64,000 nt of DNA from Flavobacterium sp. (GTDB lineage Bacteria > Bacteroidota > Bacteroidia > Flavobacteriales > Flavobacteriaceae), in assembly GCF_027484205.1 (NCBI RefSeq), contig NZ_JAIXUB010000009.1, positions 62,001 through 126,000 of the forward strand, given 5' to 3'. Below, in pieces: positions 22,401 to 30,831 of the stretch (position 1 is its first letter; every line of letters begins with the position of its first letter). The position numbers were made by a program, and so were the translations under genes. The notes below the pieces were generated by a model. That model saw only the letters and a program-made list of their open reading frames with translations, searched no databases and was not told the origin of the DNA.

Positions 22401-24214
22401 ATATTTGAACTTACCGCGCCAGCATTTAAAATTGCTGTTAAATTTGCATTTGTGGAGCTTATAGTGAAGTTTCTCAAGATGTTATTAGAAATTGATAAAC
22501 TACTCGCTGCTATACTGTTATATAAACCTCTAATTACTCCAGAGCCACTAAGAAATGCTCCATCTATAACATTAGAATCTATAGCGACAGGAAAACCAAT
22601 TCCTCCACTGTTAAAAATACCATAATACAGAGAGGTACTCGTGCCATAAACTGAATTGTTTAGGATAGCATTATTAGTTATTGAAATTGAACCAGTTGCG
22701 GTATTACATATTCCATAAAAGCTACATACTCCAGTTGTAGTAGTTCCTAGAGTTCCTGCTGTTATTGAATTGGGTGTGGTTTGACTACCAATTGTGTTTG
22801 AATTTATTATGAAATTCCCCAAGGTTCCGGAACTAAAGATGCCAATAATTGAATATCCATTTGCTGAACTTCCACTTGTACTTATTCCACCTATTAAGTT
22901 GTTTTGAATAGTTGAAGAAGTGGTAGTGGAGACATAAATTCCTTCAATTCTTGTAGCGTTAGTTGAAATGGAGTTAATTACAATAGCACTATTTAAAGTA
23001 TTACTTCCTATTATATTACCTGAGGTTGTGCCTAAATTTACAGTACCAGATAATACCGATATACCTGTAAAAACTCCAGGTGAGGATGTTGTTCCGCTGG
23101 TTGTTGAAAAATTTATTCCCGATATTATATTACCTTGTAAATTTGAAACTTGACTACCACTTGTTAATTCAATTCCTCTAAAAGAAGTGGCAAAATTTCC
23201 ATTATAAATAGTGTTTCCAGTTCCAGAAGAGTTAGCATAACCAACAATATTATTAGTTATGTTGTAGTTTCCTCCTCCTGGAGTAGTAATTCTAATTCCT
23301 CTGTGAGTTAATGCATTTGCATTAGATGTTCGTGTAGATGTTTGGATAAATTTATTATTTGAAATTGTCCAACTTGTACTATTTGAAAATATATATATGC
23401 CCGTAGAAGAAACCGTACTGTTAAAATAATCTTGAATAATACAATTTAATATGCTATTATCACTGTTGTCAATTGTTAAGGAAGTTCCTGCAGAATAAAT
23501 TGCATTGGTTGGTAAATTTGTTCCTGCAGGATTAATTATGCAATTTGATATTTGATTAAAGTCATTACCTGTTACAGTTCCTGTTGAAAACAATATAGTT
23601 CCAGAACTTGCAGAGGTTGATGATCCAGAAATAGTGCAATTTGAAATAATATTATTTGATGCATCACCAATAAAACGAATTGTTGAAGTTGCAATTGTTG
23701 CTGAAACTGTGTTATTGATTAATTGTAATGCATTACCAGTCGTATTTAATCCATTAATTGTAACATTATCAGCTCCATTAAAATTGATTAAAGGGCTTCC
23801 AGCAGCTATTGATCCACTAATAGTTCTTAAAACTCCACCACTTGGAATTATTTGAATGCTTGAGTATAATGCTGACCCTGAGCCACTGGCATTTAAAGTT
23901 GCTGTAACGGTTTCAGTTGTGTTGCCGGTAACAGCAATATTTATACTGCCTTTATGAATGCCAGAATTGACAGAATCAAAAGCAAGTTTTAATGTAGTAT
24001 AGTTTGAAGGTCCGATAGTTCCAGATGTAGCAGTAACTGAGATTTGACTGTAAGATGATAAGTTTATAAAAAATAAAAAAACAATAGTCGTTAATAATTG
24101 TTTCTTAATTTTAGTATTACAGAATAGACAAATCACAAAAAATTTATCAAATTGAAAACTAAAAAATGAATTTAAAAACATCCACTTGAAAATATAATTA
24201 TTAAAGTTTTTCAT
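16466..24214 (-). CDS. giant secreted protein: two parallel beta-helix modules, IPT/TIG-like domain, Ig-like domain, T9SS-like C-terminal sorting domain
   Basis: 2582 aa; many NxISNN/SNNTI beta-helix rungs; internal duplication; VITAFNPTNYCASGTEIVTITGFNLN (TIG-like); C-terminus VQVYDTSGKLLIDKKNVQNTELRLTSGMLHEMLLFRITTLNKEVVYKKVIP. Confidence 0.88.
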   Translation of the reverse strand: MKNFNNYIFKWMFLNSFFSFQFDKFFVICLFCNTKIKKQLLTTIVFLFFINLSSYSQISVTATSGTIGPSNYTTLKLAFDSVNSGIHKGSINIAVTGNTTETVTATLNASGSGSALYSSIQIIPSGGVLRTISGSIAAGSPLINFNGADNVTINGLNTTGNALQLINNTVSATIATSTIRFIGDASNNIISNCTISGSSTSASSGTILFSTGTVTGNDFNQISNCIINPAGTNLPTNAIYSAGTSLTIDNSDNSILNCIIQDYFNSTVSSTGIYIFSNSTSWTISNNKFIQTSTRTSNANALTHRGIRITTPGGGNYNITNNIVGYANSSGTGNTIYNGNFATSFRGIELTSGSQVSNLQGNIISGINFSTTSGTTSSPGVFTGISVLSGTVNLGTTSGNIIGSNTLNSAIVINSISTNATRIEGIYVSTTTSSTIQNNLIGGISTSGSSANGYSIIGIFSSGTLGNFIINSNTIGSQTTPNSITAGTLGTTTTGVCSFYGICNTATGSISITNNAILNNSVYGTSTSLYYGIFNSGGIGFPVAIDSNVIDGAFLSGSGVIRGLYNSIAASSLSISNNILRNFTISSTNANLTAILNAGAVSSNITINSNKLGDSTAELANYTAASTSTFFGIYNTSGTSLTSLNIQGNDIRGISNLVLSSSVYNFISNTFATKSQNISNNSFTNLSIATTGNITFISNSVALPNLGSQIVSNNSIVGSFLKNGSGGTVTIFLSAATSNSTATIVNNNNNFSNISVIGTTILSGWNQRDLGLTSKTITGNVFNNLSSVSGAITAMSLNGFGSTSSVSNNTISNLAGQAAITGVIIGSTGNSSLFTINSNTITGLNSSIVGANVIGIANSNSSNLINFSQNTINTLSSSGATATISGVQISGGAGNHLVSQNTIFAISSTGTTGPTINGLLISGGTLISISKNKIYNLSQNGTINGGVVNGISITGATSVTASNNLISDLKAQSSSSLHAIRGISVNSSTANASYNLYHNTIYINTTSTGTNFGTEALYHATNATSTSAKLLLKNNIFINTSTAKGTGKTMAYYRNNTAFTNYDLTSNSNLFYAGTPNASNLIYFDNTNNCQTLASFQSKVGPREINSVSENITFLSIVGSNSNFLKPDASFPTFIESSGTIISTIPDDFVGTIRQGGSGYIGTGTAPDIGAYENEGIQYRSAVIVSGALYGNGSYTTLGSAFIAINGGSQTSSDIIITVRGDTNEGNFSATLNQGLWNSLTIRPIGNRIITGAITAGNPLIRFNGADNVIIDGINDSNFSLTLSNTTSSSTSGTSTVFFTADASNNTITNCTILGSMTATLSTAGGVIHFGNGITTGNDNNTISYCSIGPSGINLPSRLIYSSGSTSSSTIANSGITISNCNLYDYFLSSGAAAIYAITGNTDWNINSNKIYQTTTQTFTSAATVYGIYFANSTYGNNTQITGNTIGYNNNTSTGTSTYLGSSVAGNFTGIYFQASSTATNLCAINSNTISNISLDSSTGNLVGIINATGTSSNAISINSNTLQNFTLSTSTGILSGVNWGAASTLNVIGNTITAFNRNVAGNLYGIYSTSAGINETISNNNINNLNCNSTTIGNIYGIYLATSTGVKIITNNIVSMLNGTGGSNLYGIRNNTGTTVTLSGNNVNNINSDGGINPTVIGINKTSTGSANIFKNKIYNLTSTATNPNVSGILSSGTASTTYIYNNLIGNLNANLSNATNPITGINISAGSSVNVYYNTVLLDAISSGAVFGCSSIFVNTAVTTTLRNNIFINRSTPNGSALAVAYRRSSTTLTSYSTSSNNNSFFGTSIYTDGTNTDNTLAAYKTRMVTRDGLSVSENTTFISTNGNSSQFLHINSSVPNSLNAGGVSIAGYTDDYDGNTRDTTSPDIGADEFDLIPVITAFNPTNYCASGTEIVTITGFNLNNGAVSVKFNGISATIISILPNTIIVSAPTGLTSGLITVTTSSGTANSPTTFTVTPIPVVGTISSDQLVCSGTTPSDISLTGSTGSIQWQSSNDGINFTDISGETTSVLLGSFIGNLTVTRYFRAIVANGVCPSVSSPIVTLNVLSTIWDGNSWSNGFPNGFTSVVFTGNYSQSGSFSACNLTVTNNATVVIQSGDTITLNGGVFVETGSNLTFNNNANLIQNSNTVNSGIVSVKRNSNPLMRLDYTLWASPVSGQQLQSFSAQTLSNRFYTYNSASDLYTVVASPSTTNFSIGSGYLIRVPNNHPLVPTVWTGIFSGVLNNGDVNVAVDTNTYNAVGNPYPSPINADDFILSNNLTEALYFWRKSNSSASTSYATYTLAGGVGTSSNIGDPLNLVPNGIIQIGQGFIAKSTSSQLSFNNSMRISNSADQFFKTNTLNRNRIWLNLTSSTSEIFCQTMIAYMPKATNGFDSSLDGKLFEESPTSLTSLINNELYSIQARPFPLDVNDVVPLGFKSANAGNYAISINNVDGYFLNTNQTIYLKDNLTNTIHNLSKSNYNFVTQAGTFNSRFEIVYKNSLSKVQPINNSENIVIYKQYHDIVINAGNIVIDQVQVYDTSGKLLIDKKNVQNTELRLTSGMLHEMLLFRITTLNKEVVYKKVIP

Positions 24215-24491
24215 AACTAAAGATTTTAAAATATGTGTTAGGTAACTGGATTATCACAAATTTCACAGTTGTTTATCAAACTGCGATTAATTAAATATAC
24301 TCTTGTAGTGTTAAGAGTTTTCGCTTAGTTTATTCTCTTTTTTTGGAATTAGAAAAATATAATTATAACTATGACAACAAAAATAGTTTTTAAGATAACA
24401 AAAAATTAAATACGCAAAAAAAACCGTTTAATGACACACAAAACCGACAAAATACACTAATATTATTTTAGTTATTGTTTATAACGAAAAA

Positions 24492-24519
24492 AACCTCGTT
24501 TCAATTAAGAAACGAGGTT
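24492..24519 (-). terminator. Rho-independent terminator of pyk
   Basis: AACCTCGTTTC-TTAATT-GAAACGAGGTT then TTTTT on the minus strand. Confidence 0.85.
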
Positions 24520-24543
24520 CAGTATGAAAAATTGAATAGGAAA

Positions 24544-25974
24544 CTATTCTATCTCAGAAATTCTCAAAGTATTTACCATTCCTTTTTCAATTACTGGCAT
24601 CGCTGCAAGATTGATTAAAATATCACCTTTTTTAACATATCCATTTTCTTTAGCAATATAATTAATGTCATCTACTGTGTCATCTGTACTCACAAATTTA
24701 TCGTAGAAAAAAGCATTTACACCCCAAAGTAAGTTCAATTGTGTTAGAATTCTTCTGTTAGAAGTGTAAACTAAAATATGAGCTGATGGACGCCAAGCCG
24801 AAATCTGAAATGCAGTATAACCACTATTGGTTAAAGTTGAAATTGCTTTTGCTTTAATATCATTCGCCATAGAAGCTGCATGATAGCAAATAGATTTAGT
24901 AATAAAACGTTTGGTTCTAACTTGTGGCGGCGTTAGAGGAACTTGAATTAGCGGAGAATCTTCTACTGCTTCAATGATTTGCGTCATTTTTTCAATTACT
25001 TGAACTGGATAATTTCCAACTGAAGTTTCTCCTGATAACATTACTGCATCTGCACCATCCATAACCGAGTTGGCAACGTCATTAACTTCCGCTCTTGTTG
25101 GAGTTAAACTTGTAATCATTGTTTCCATCATTTGTGTTGCCACAATTACAGGAATACGAGCCGTTTTAGCTCTGTGAATTAATTTCTTTTGAATCAATGG
25201 AACTTCATGTGCCGGAATTTCAACGCCCAAATCTCCTCGAGCAACCATCAAACCATCGCAAAAAGCAACGATTTTATCAATATTTTCAACTGCTTCTGGT
25301 TTTTCAATTTTTGCTATAATTGGAATTTTGTGATCAGAATTTTTTGCAATTAAATCTTGCAATTCTTCTAAATCAGCTGGAGTTCTTACAAACGATAAAG
25401 CTATCCAATCGACATCATTTTCTATAGCAAAAAGCGCGTCTTTAATATCTTTTTTAGTCAATGCTGGAAGAGAAACTTTTGTATTTGGAAGATTTACTCC
25501 TTTTTTAGATTTCAATGGTCCACCTTGAATAACTTTACATTTTACTTCAGTAGTTCCATTAGTTTCAAGAGCTTCAAACATTAATTTTCCGTCATCCAAA
25601 AGAATTTTCTCACCCGGATTTACATCTCTTGGAAATTCAAGATAGTTCATGTAAACTCTATCTTTTGTTCCTGGAACGTCTTCTGCGGTTTGAAATGTAA
25701 TAATATCTCCTGGATTTACAACAACATCTTCACTCATCACACCTACACGAAGTTTCGGACCTTGTAAATCGGCAAGAATTCCTGTAGTATAACCGTATTC
25801 GGCATTTAATTCTCTAATAATATCGATTCGTTCTTTAACATCAGTGTAATCGGCATGAGAAAAGTTAATTCTAAATACATTTACTCCTGCTTCAACCATG
25901 TCTCTAATGACTTCTTTTGAACTACAAGCTGGACCTAACGTGGCTACAATTTTAGTCTTTTTTCTTGTTGGCAT
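24544..25974 (-). CDS. pyk: pyruvate kinase
   Basis: TKIVATLGPACSSKEVIRDMVEAGVNVFRINFSH, MVARGDLGVEIPAHEVPLIQKKLI, VMDGADAVMLSGETSVGNYPV. Confidence 0.97.
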   Translation of the reverse strand: MPTRKKTKIVATLGPACSSKEVIRDMVEAGVNVFRINFSHADYTDVKERIDIIRELNAEYGYTTGILADLQGPKLRVGVMSEDVVVNPGDIITFQTAEDVPGTKDRVYMNYLEFPRDVNPGEKILLDDGKLMFEALETNGTTEVKCKVIQGGPLKSKKGVNLPNTKVSLPALTKKDIKDALFAIENDVDWIALSFVRTPADLEELQDLIAKNSDHKIPIIAKIEKPEAVENIDKIVAFCDGLMVARGDLGVEIPAHEVPLIQKKLIHRAKTARIPVIVATQMMETMITSLTPTRAEVNDVANSVMDGADAVMLSGETSVGNYPVQVIEKMTQIIEAVEDSPLIQVPLTPPQVRTKRFITKSICYHAASMANDIKAKAISTLTNSGYTAFQISAWRPSAHILVYTSNRRILTQLNLLWGVNAFFYDKFVSTDDTVDDINYIAKENGYVKKGDILINLAAMPVIEKGMVNTLRISEIE

Positions 25975-25977
25975 TTT

Positions 25978-26466
25978 TTAAAAAATTAAATTATTTTTTG
26001 ATTTTATATTTTCAGAATCGATAGCATAAACCATTTTTACACTTTCGATACTATTTATTTTTGAAACGATTGTATCAATTTCTATTTCTTTTTCTGCATT
26101 TTCAATTTTAAGAAAATAATCTACTTTTTTAAATTCTGGCAATAAAAAAGCAGATGCAGAAAATTTATTTTTAAATCCGGAAAACAAATCTTGCTTATTA
26201 TTGTTTTCAATGATTTCAATTTCGTTTTTATTTTGAACCAAATCCCATTTGATGAATTTTTCTTTGTCTTCAAAAGTGAATCTTGCAAACGATGTTTTTC
26301 CCTCTTTTACTTGAGATTCAACTTCATTTTTATTTTTACTTAAAAAAATATCAAGATTCAGATTTAAAAAATAAGCTAATCGATAATCTTCCAATGGAGT
26401 GTGAATGGCGATAATAAAAAAATCGTCTTCTTCAAATTCCTCAATAGATAGCTTAAGATTACCCAT
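25978..26466 (-). CDS. IPExxxVDY family protein, unknown function
   Basis: Contains LPEFKKVDYFLKIE; located between pyk and rnc; start at MGNLKLSIEEF (26466). Confidence 0.75.
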   Translation of the reverse strand: MGNLKLSIEEFEEDDFFIIAIHTPLEDYRLAYFLNLNLDIFLSKNKNEVESQVKEGKTSFARFTFEDKEKFIKWDLVQNKNEIEIIENNNKQDLFSGFKNKFSASAFLLPEFKKVDYFLKIENAEKEIEIDTIVSKINSIESVKMVYAIDSENIKSKNNLIF

Positions 26467-26580
26467 TTTGTGCCAAAATAAGTTGTAAATATAGTGTTTA
26501 TAGAAATTCAAAACACTAATGAAGTATTAGATTAACGTTATTTTATAAACGAAAACGTTATAGTTTTATAAGAATTTGAA

Positions 26581-27324
26581 CTAAATTTTGTTAATTTTTT
26601 CTTGAAATGCAAAATATGCACGTTTTGAAGCAATTTCTTCAGCTTTCTTTTTAGAAGTTGCTCTCGATTTTGCAATTACTTTATCATCAATACTCAATTT
26701 TACACCAAAATAGCGTTGTCCATCGTTTCCATTATCGTCAAAAACATCAAAATTGAATTGTTTTTTCTCTTTTTGACACCATTCAATGACCAAGCTTTTA
26801 TAACTAATCACTTTTCCTTCTAGTCGAGCAATATCTACATAAGGAATTATAACTCTTTTTTGAATAAATTCTTCGCAACCTACATAACCTCTGTCAAGAA
26901 AAATGGCACCAACTAAAGCTTCAAAAATATTTCCATGAATATTTTCTCCAAAATGCGAAGACGGAACTTTACTTTCTACATAATCAATAAGATGTAAATC
27001 TCTGCCAAGTTCGTTCAAATGCTCACGACTTACAATTTTAGAACGCATTTTTGTTAAATAACCTTCATCTCCAAGTGGAGCTTCTTTGTATAAATGAGCA
27101 GCAATTACAGAACTCAACATTGAATCTCCAAGAAATTCCAAACGCTCATAATTTAAAGGGTTTCCTTTATCATCGGTTTTATTAGAAGAACGATGGGTAA
27201 ATGCTTTTTCGTAGAATTTTATATTTACGGGTTTAAAACCAACAATTTTTTCGATAGCAACAAAAAAATTCCCGCCTTCTGTAGGACGGGAATTTCGGGT
27301 AAATATTTTTTTAAGTAATCGCAT
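26581..27324 (-). CDS. rnc: ribonuclease III
   Basis: NYERLEFLGDSMLSSVIAAHLY, GNIFEALVGAIFLDRGY, C-terminal dsRBD. Confidence 0.95.
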   Translation of the reverse strand: MRLLKKIFTRNSRPTEGGNFFVAIEKIVGFKPVNIKFYEKAFTHRSSNKTDDKGNPLNYERLEFLGDSMLSSVIAAHLYKEAPLGDEGYLTKMRSKIVSREHLNELGRDLHLIDYVESKVPSSHFGENIHGNIFEALVGAIFLDRGYVGCEEFIQKRVIIPYVDIARLEGKVISYKSLVIEWCQKEKKQFNFDVFDDNGNDGQRYFGVKLSIDDKVIAKSRATSKKKAEEIASKRAYFAFQEKINKI

Positions 27325-27330
27325 GAAAAC

Positions 27331-28584
27331 TTATTCTTCTAATTTTTTAAATAACACACAAGCATTATGTCCACCAAAGCCAAAAGTATTACTCATAGCT
27401 ACTTTGATTTCTCTATTTTGTGGTTTGTTTAAAGTTAAATTCAACGACGGATCAATATTTTCGTCTACAACAGTATGATTAATTGTTGGAGGAACAATAC
27501 TATGTTTCATTGCTAAAATAACAGCAATTGCTTCAATCGCACCAGCAGCACCAAGTAAATGTCCTGTCATTGATTTGGTTGAATTGATGTTGATAGTTTT
27601 AGCATGAGCACCAAAAACATGACTAATTGCTTTCAATTCAGCAACATCACCAAGTGGTGTCGAAGTTCCGTGTGTATTGATATGATCAACCATTTCTGGA
27701 GTCATTCCTGCATCACGTAACGTATTTTCCATAACGGCAATTACTCCAATTCCTTCTGGATGTGGAGCAGTTAAATGATATGCATCAGATGACATTCCGC
27801 CACCGCCAATTTCACAATAAATTTTTGCACCACGCGCTTTTGCATGTTCGTATTCTTCTAATACAATGGCACCTGAACCTTCACCAAGAACAAAACCGTC
27901 ACGTGTAGCATCAAATGGACGCGAAGCTGTTTCTGGACTTTCATTTCTTGTAGATAAAGCATGCATTGAATTAAATCCGCCCATTCCAGCAATAGTTACA
28001 GCCGCTTCAGAACCTCCAGTGATTATTACATCACACATTCCTAAACGAATATAATTAAAAGCATCAATCATCGCATTAGCAGAAGATGCACAAGCAGAAA
28101 CTGTTGTATAATTTGGACCCATATAGCCATTTCTCATAGAAATATGAGCTGGAGCAATATCGGCAATCATTTTTGGGATAAAGAATGGATTAAATTTTGG
28201 AGTTCCATCGCCTTTAGCATAGTACATTACTTCTTCTTGAAAAGTTTCTAAACCGCCAATTCCTGCACCCCAAATTACTCCAACTCGATGTTTGTTTACG
28301 TTGTCATGAGTAATTCCAGCATCTTTAATAGCTTCATCACTTGCAGCAATTGCATAGTGAGAAAATTTATCTAATCGACGCGATTCTTTACGATCCATGT
28401 AATCTTCAATATTGAAGTTTTTTACTTCGCAAGCAAATTTTGTTTTATGCTTTTCAGTATCGTAATATGTTATTGGAGCAGCACCACTTTTTCCATTAAC
28501 TAAACCATCCCAATATTCTTGAATGGAATTACCAATAGGAGTTAATGCTCCAAGTCCAGTTACAACAACACGCTTTAATTGCAT
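27331..28584 (-). CDS. fabF: beta-ketoacyl-ACP synthase II
   Basis: VVVTGLGALTPIGNSIQEYWDGLVNGKSG, TVSACASSANAMIDAF, NTHGTSTPLGDVAEL, SNTFGFGGHNACVLF. Confidence 0.97.
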   Translation of the reverse strand: MQLKRVVVTGLGALTPIGNSIQEYWDGLVNGKSGAAPITYYDTEKHKTKFACEVKNFNIEDYMDRKESRRLDKFSHYAIAASDEAIKDAGITHDNVNKHRVGVIWGAGIGGLETFQEEVMYYAKGDGTPKFNPFFIPKMIADIAPAHISMRNGYMGPNYTTVSACASSANAMIDAFNYIRLGMCDVIITGGSEAAVTIAGMGGFNSMHALSTRNESPETASRPFDATRDGFVLGEGSGAIVLEEYEHAKARGAKIYCEIGGGGMSSDAYHLTAPHPEGIGVIAVMENTLRDAGMTPEMVDHINTHGTSTPLGDVAELKAISHVFGAHAKTININSTKSMTGHLLGAAGAIEAIAVILAMKHSIVPPTINHTVVDENIDPSLNLTLNKPQNREIKVAMSNTFGFGGHNACVLFKKLEE

Positions 28585-28731
28585 ATAATTTTTTTTAAAT
28601 GTATTTTAAACAAATAATACCCTGTTTTCTTTATAAATTGAGCTTAAAGATACAAGGGTATTTCAATATAGTGTGATTGAAATTCAATCAAAAATAGTTT
28701 AATTTTTTTCCAAATCAAAAAAATAATAAAA

Positions 28732-28759
28732 ACCCGCACACATTTATAGTGTACGGGTA
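28732..28759 (-). terminator. terminator downstream of acpP
   Basis: Minus strand ACCCGTACAC..GTGTGCGGGT followed by T-rich sequence. Confidence 0.6.
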
Positions 28760-28769
28760 TTTTATTTTA

Positions 28770-29006
28770 TTATTTTTTTGCTTCTTCGATGTAAGAAATA
28801 GCTTGACCTACAGTAGCAATGTTTTCCGCTTGGTCGTCTGGAATTTGGATATCAAATTCTTTTTCGAACTCCATAATAAGCTCAACAGTGTCTAATGAAT
28901 CAGCTCCTAAATCGTTTGTGAAGCTTGCTTCTGTTACAACTTCATTCTCGTCAACGCCTAATTTGTCTACGATAATCGCTTTAACTCTTGATGCAATGTC
29001 TGACAT
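28770..29006 (-). CDS. acpP: acyl carrier protein
   Basis: 78 aa with [41 protein letters not shown]. Confidence 0.97.
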   Translation of the reverse strand: MSDIASRVKAIIVDKLGVDENEVVTEASFTNDLGADSLDTVELIMEFEKEFDIQIPDDQAENIATVGQAISYIEEAKK

Positions 29007-29181
29007 AATCTTTAATTTTAAAATTTAAATTGTTGGCAAAAATAAAAAACTTTATTTTAAAACCACCTTTTAGTTAATAAATGTGAATACGAAATTAAAA
29101 AAATTATTTAACAATGACCTCATTTATATTATTTATTATCATTTATTATTCTTTTTTTTGCGTAATAAAAATTACAGGTAA

Positions 29182-29742
29182 ATGAGAAAAATAGTAATAT
29201 TCGCTTCTGGTTCGGGTTCTAACGCCGAGAATATCATATTACATTTCAATAAAAAAAATCTTGTGAACGTATTCGAAGTCTTCACTAACAATCCTAATGC
29301 CAAAGTGTTAGAAAGAGCAAAAAATTTAAACGTTCCTTCTCAAGTTTTCAATAGACAAGAACTTAACGAAGGAATTGTTTTAGAAAAATTAAATAAAATC
29401 CAACCAGATTTAATTGTTCTTGCCGGATTTTTATGGAAATTTCCTGAACACATTATAAAAGAATATCCAAATAAAGTAATCAACATTCATCCAGCGCTTT
29501 TACCAAATTATGGCGGAAAAGGAATGTACGGAATGAATGTTCATCAAGCTGTTTTAGAGAATAAAGAAACAGAAACAGGAATCACCATACATTATGTAAA
29601 TGAACATTATGATGAAGGCGAATTCATTTTTCAAAAATCTGTAAACATAGAAGATTGCAAATCCGCAGAAGAAATAGCTGATAAAATCCATATTCTAGAA
29701 CACCAATATTTTCCTGAAGTAATTGAAAAACTTTTAACTTAA
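29182..29742 (+). CDS. purN: phosphoribosylglycinamide formyltransferase
   Basis: IVIFASGSGSNAENII, PDLIVLAGFLWKFPEHII, NIHPALLPNYGGKGMYGMNVHQAV, TGITIHYVNEHYDEG. Confidence 0.95.
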   Translation: MRKIVIFASGSGSNAENIILHFNKKNLVNVFEVFTNNPNAKVLERAKNLNVPSQVFNRQELNEGIVLEKLNKIQPDLIVLAGFLWKFPEHIIKEYPNKVINIHPALLPNYGGKGMYGMNVHQAVLENKETETGITIHYVNEHYDEGEFIFQKSVNIEDCKSAEEIADKIHILEHQYFPEVIEKLLT

Positions 29743-29782
29743 TTCATAAATCATACTTCGTATTTCTAACTTCGTACTTAAT

Positions 29783-30262
29783 ATGTCACACCAAGTCCAC
29801 ATCTACACAGACGGCGCAGCCAAAGGAAATCCCGGAAACGGCGGTTATGGAGTAGTTATGGAACTTGTTGGTACATCGCATAAAAAAGAATTCTATGAAG
29901 GTTTCCGTTTGACTACTAACAATAGAATGGAACTTCTTGCCGTAATTGTAGGTTTAGAAAAGTTAAAAAATCCAAATATGAAAGTTTTAGTAATTTCTGA
30001 TTCTAAATATGTTGTCGATTCTGTTGAAAAAAAATGGGTTTTAGGTTGGGAGAAAAAAGGTTTCGTCAACAGAAAAAACTCCGATTTATGGAAACGCTTT
30101 CTAAAAGTTTACAGAAAACACCAAGTAGATTTTAAATGGATTAAAGGACACAACAATCATCCGCAAAACGAACGTTGTGATGAATTAGCGGTTTATGCAT
30201 CAGGTTTACCCAATTTATCTATTGATTCTTTTTATGAAAATGAAGATCGGAAGTTGCTTTGA
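29783..30262 (+). CDS. rnhA: ribonuclease HI
   Basis: IYTDGAAKGNPGNGGYGVVM, TTNNRMELLAVIVGLEKL, WIKGHNNHPQNERCDELA. Confidence 0.95.
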   Translation: MSHQVHIYTDGAAKGNPGNGGYGVVMELVGTSHKKEFYEGFRLTTNNRMELLAVIVGLEKLKNPNMKVLVISDSKYVVDSVEKKWVLGWEKKGFVNRKNSDLWKRFLKVYRKHQVDFKWIKGHNNHPQNERCDELAVYASGLPNLSIDSFYENEDRKLL

Positions 30263-30309
30263 TTTGATATTTTTTATACTTTTACTATAATTATTTATTC
30301 TACTTAATT

Positions 30310-30528
30310 ATGACAGCAACAGCATTGAAACACGTAAATGATAAATTGAAAAATTTACCAGATAGCTTAATAGATGAAGTAGAAAGTTTTATAGATTTTT
30401 TAGCTTACAAACATTCTCAAGAAAGTAATCAAATTCCTCAATGGCATAAAGATGAAGTTTCAAAACGTATAAAACTTAATAAAAAACCAGTTGATGCATT
30501 CGAAATGATAGATAATTTGGACGAATAG
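30310..30528 (+). CDS. DUF2281-like antitoxin
   Basis: 72 aa KLKNLPDSLIDEVESFIDFLAYKH; 3 nt upstream of a RelE/ParE-like ORF. Confidence 0.75.
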   Translation: MTATALKHVNDKLKNLPDSLIDEVESFIDFLAYKHSQESNQIPQWHKDEVSKRIKLNKKPVDAFEMIDNLDE

Positions 30529-30531
30529 TAA

Positions 30532-30831
30532 ATGGCAAACTACACTATTACTGCAGATCCAAAAGTTAAGAATGATTTAATAGATGCTCGTGATTTTCTT
30601 AACTCAAGAAGAAAAGGTTTTGGTAAAAAATTCATACAAGAATATAGAACTACTTTAAAACATTTACAAAAAACTCCAAATTTTCAAGTTAGATATAATG
30701 ATGTTCATTGTTTGCCAATGAAAACTTTTAAATACATGGTTCATTTTAAAGTTGATCAAGAAAACAAAACAATTCACATTTATGCAGTGCTTTCAACATA
30801 TTTAAATCCTGATAAAAATTGGATTAAATGA
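30532..30831 (+). CDS. type II toxin-antitoxin RelE/ParE family toxin
   Basis: 99 aa ADPKVKNDLIDARDFLNSRRKGFGKKFIQEYRTTLKHLQKTPNFQVRYNDVHCLPMKTFKYMVHFKVDQENKTIHIYAVLST. Confidence 0.82.
   Translation: MANYTITADPKVKNDLIDARDFLNSRRKGFGKKFIQEYRTTLKHLQKTPNFQVRYNDVHCLPMKTFKYMVHFKVDQENKTIHIYAVLSTYLNPDKNWIK

Noticed and set aside
18294-23855. Series of plus-strand ORFs (61-96 aa, V/P/L-rich) opposite the giant beta-helix gene
   Set aside because: They are antisense shadows of the Asn/Ser/Thr/Ile-rich repeat codons, with composition unlike real proteins and no start context.
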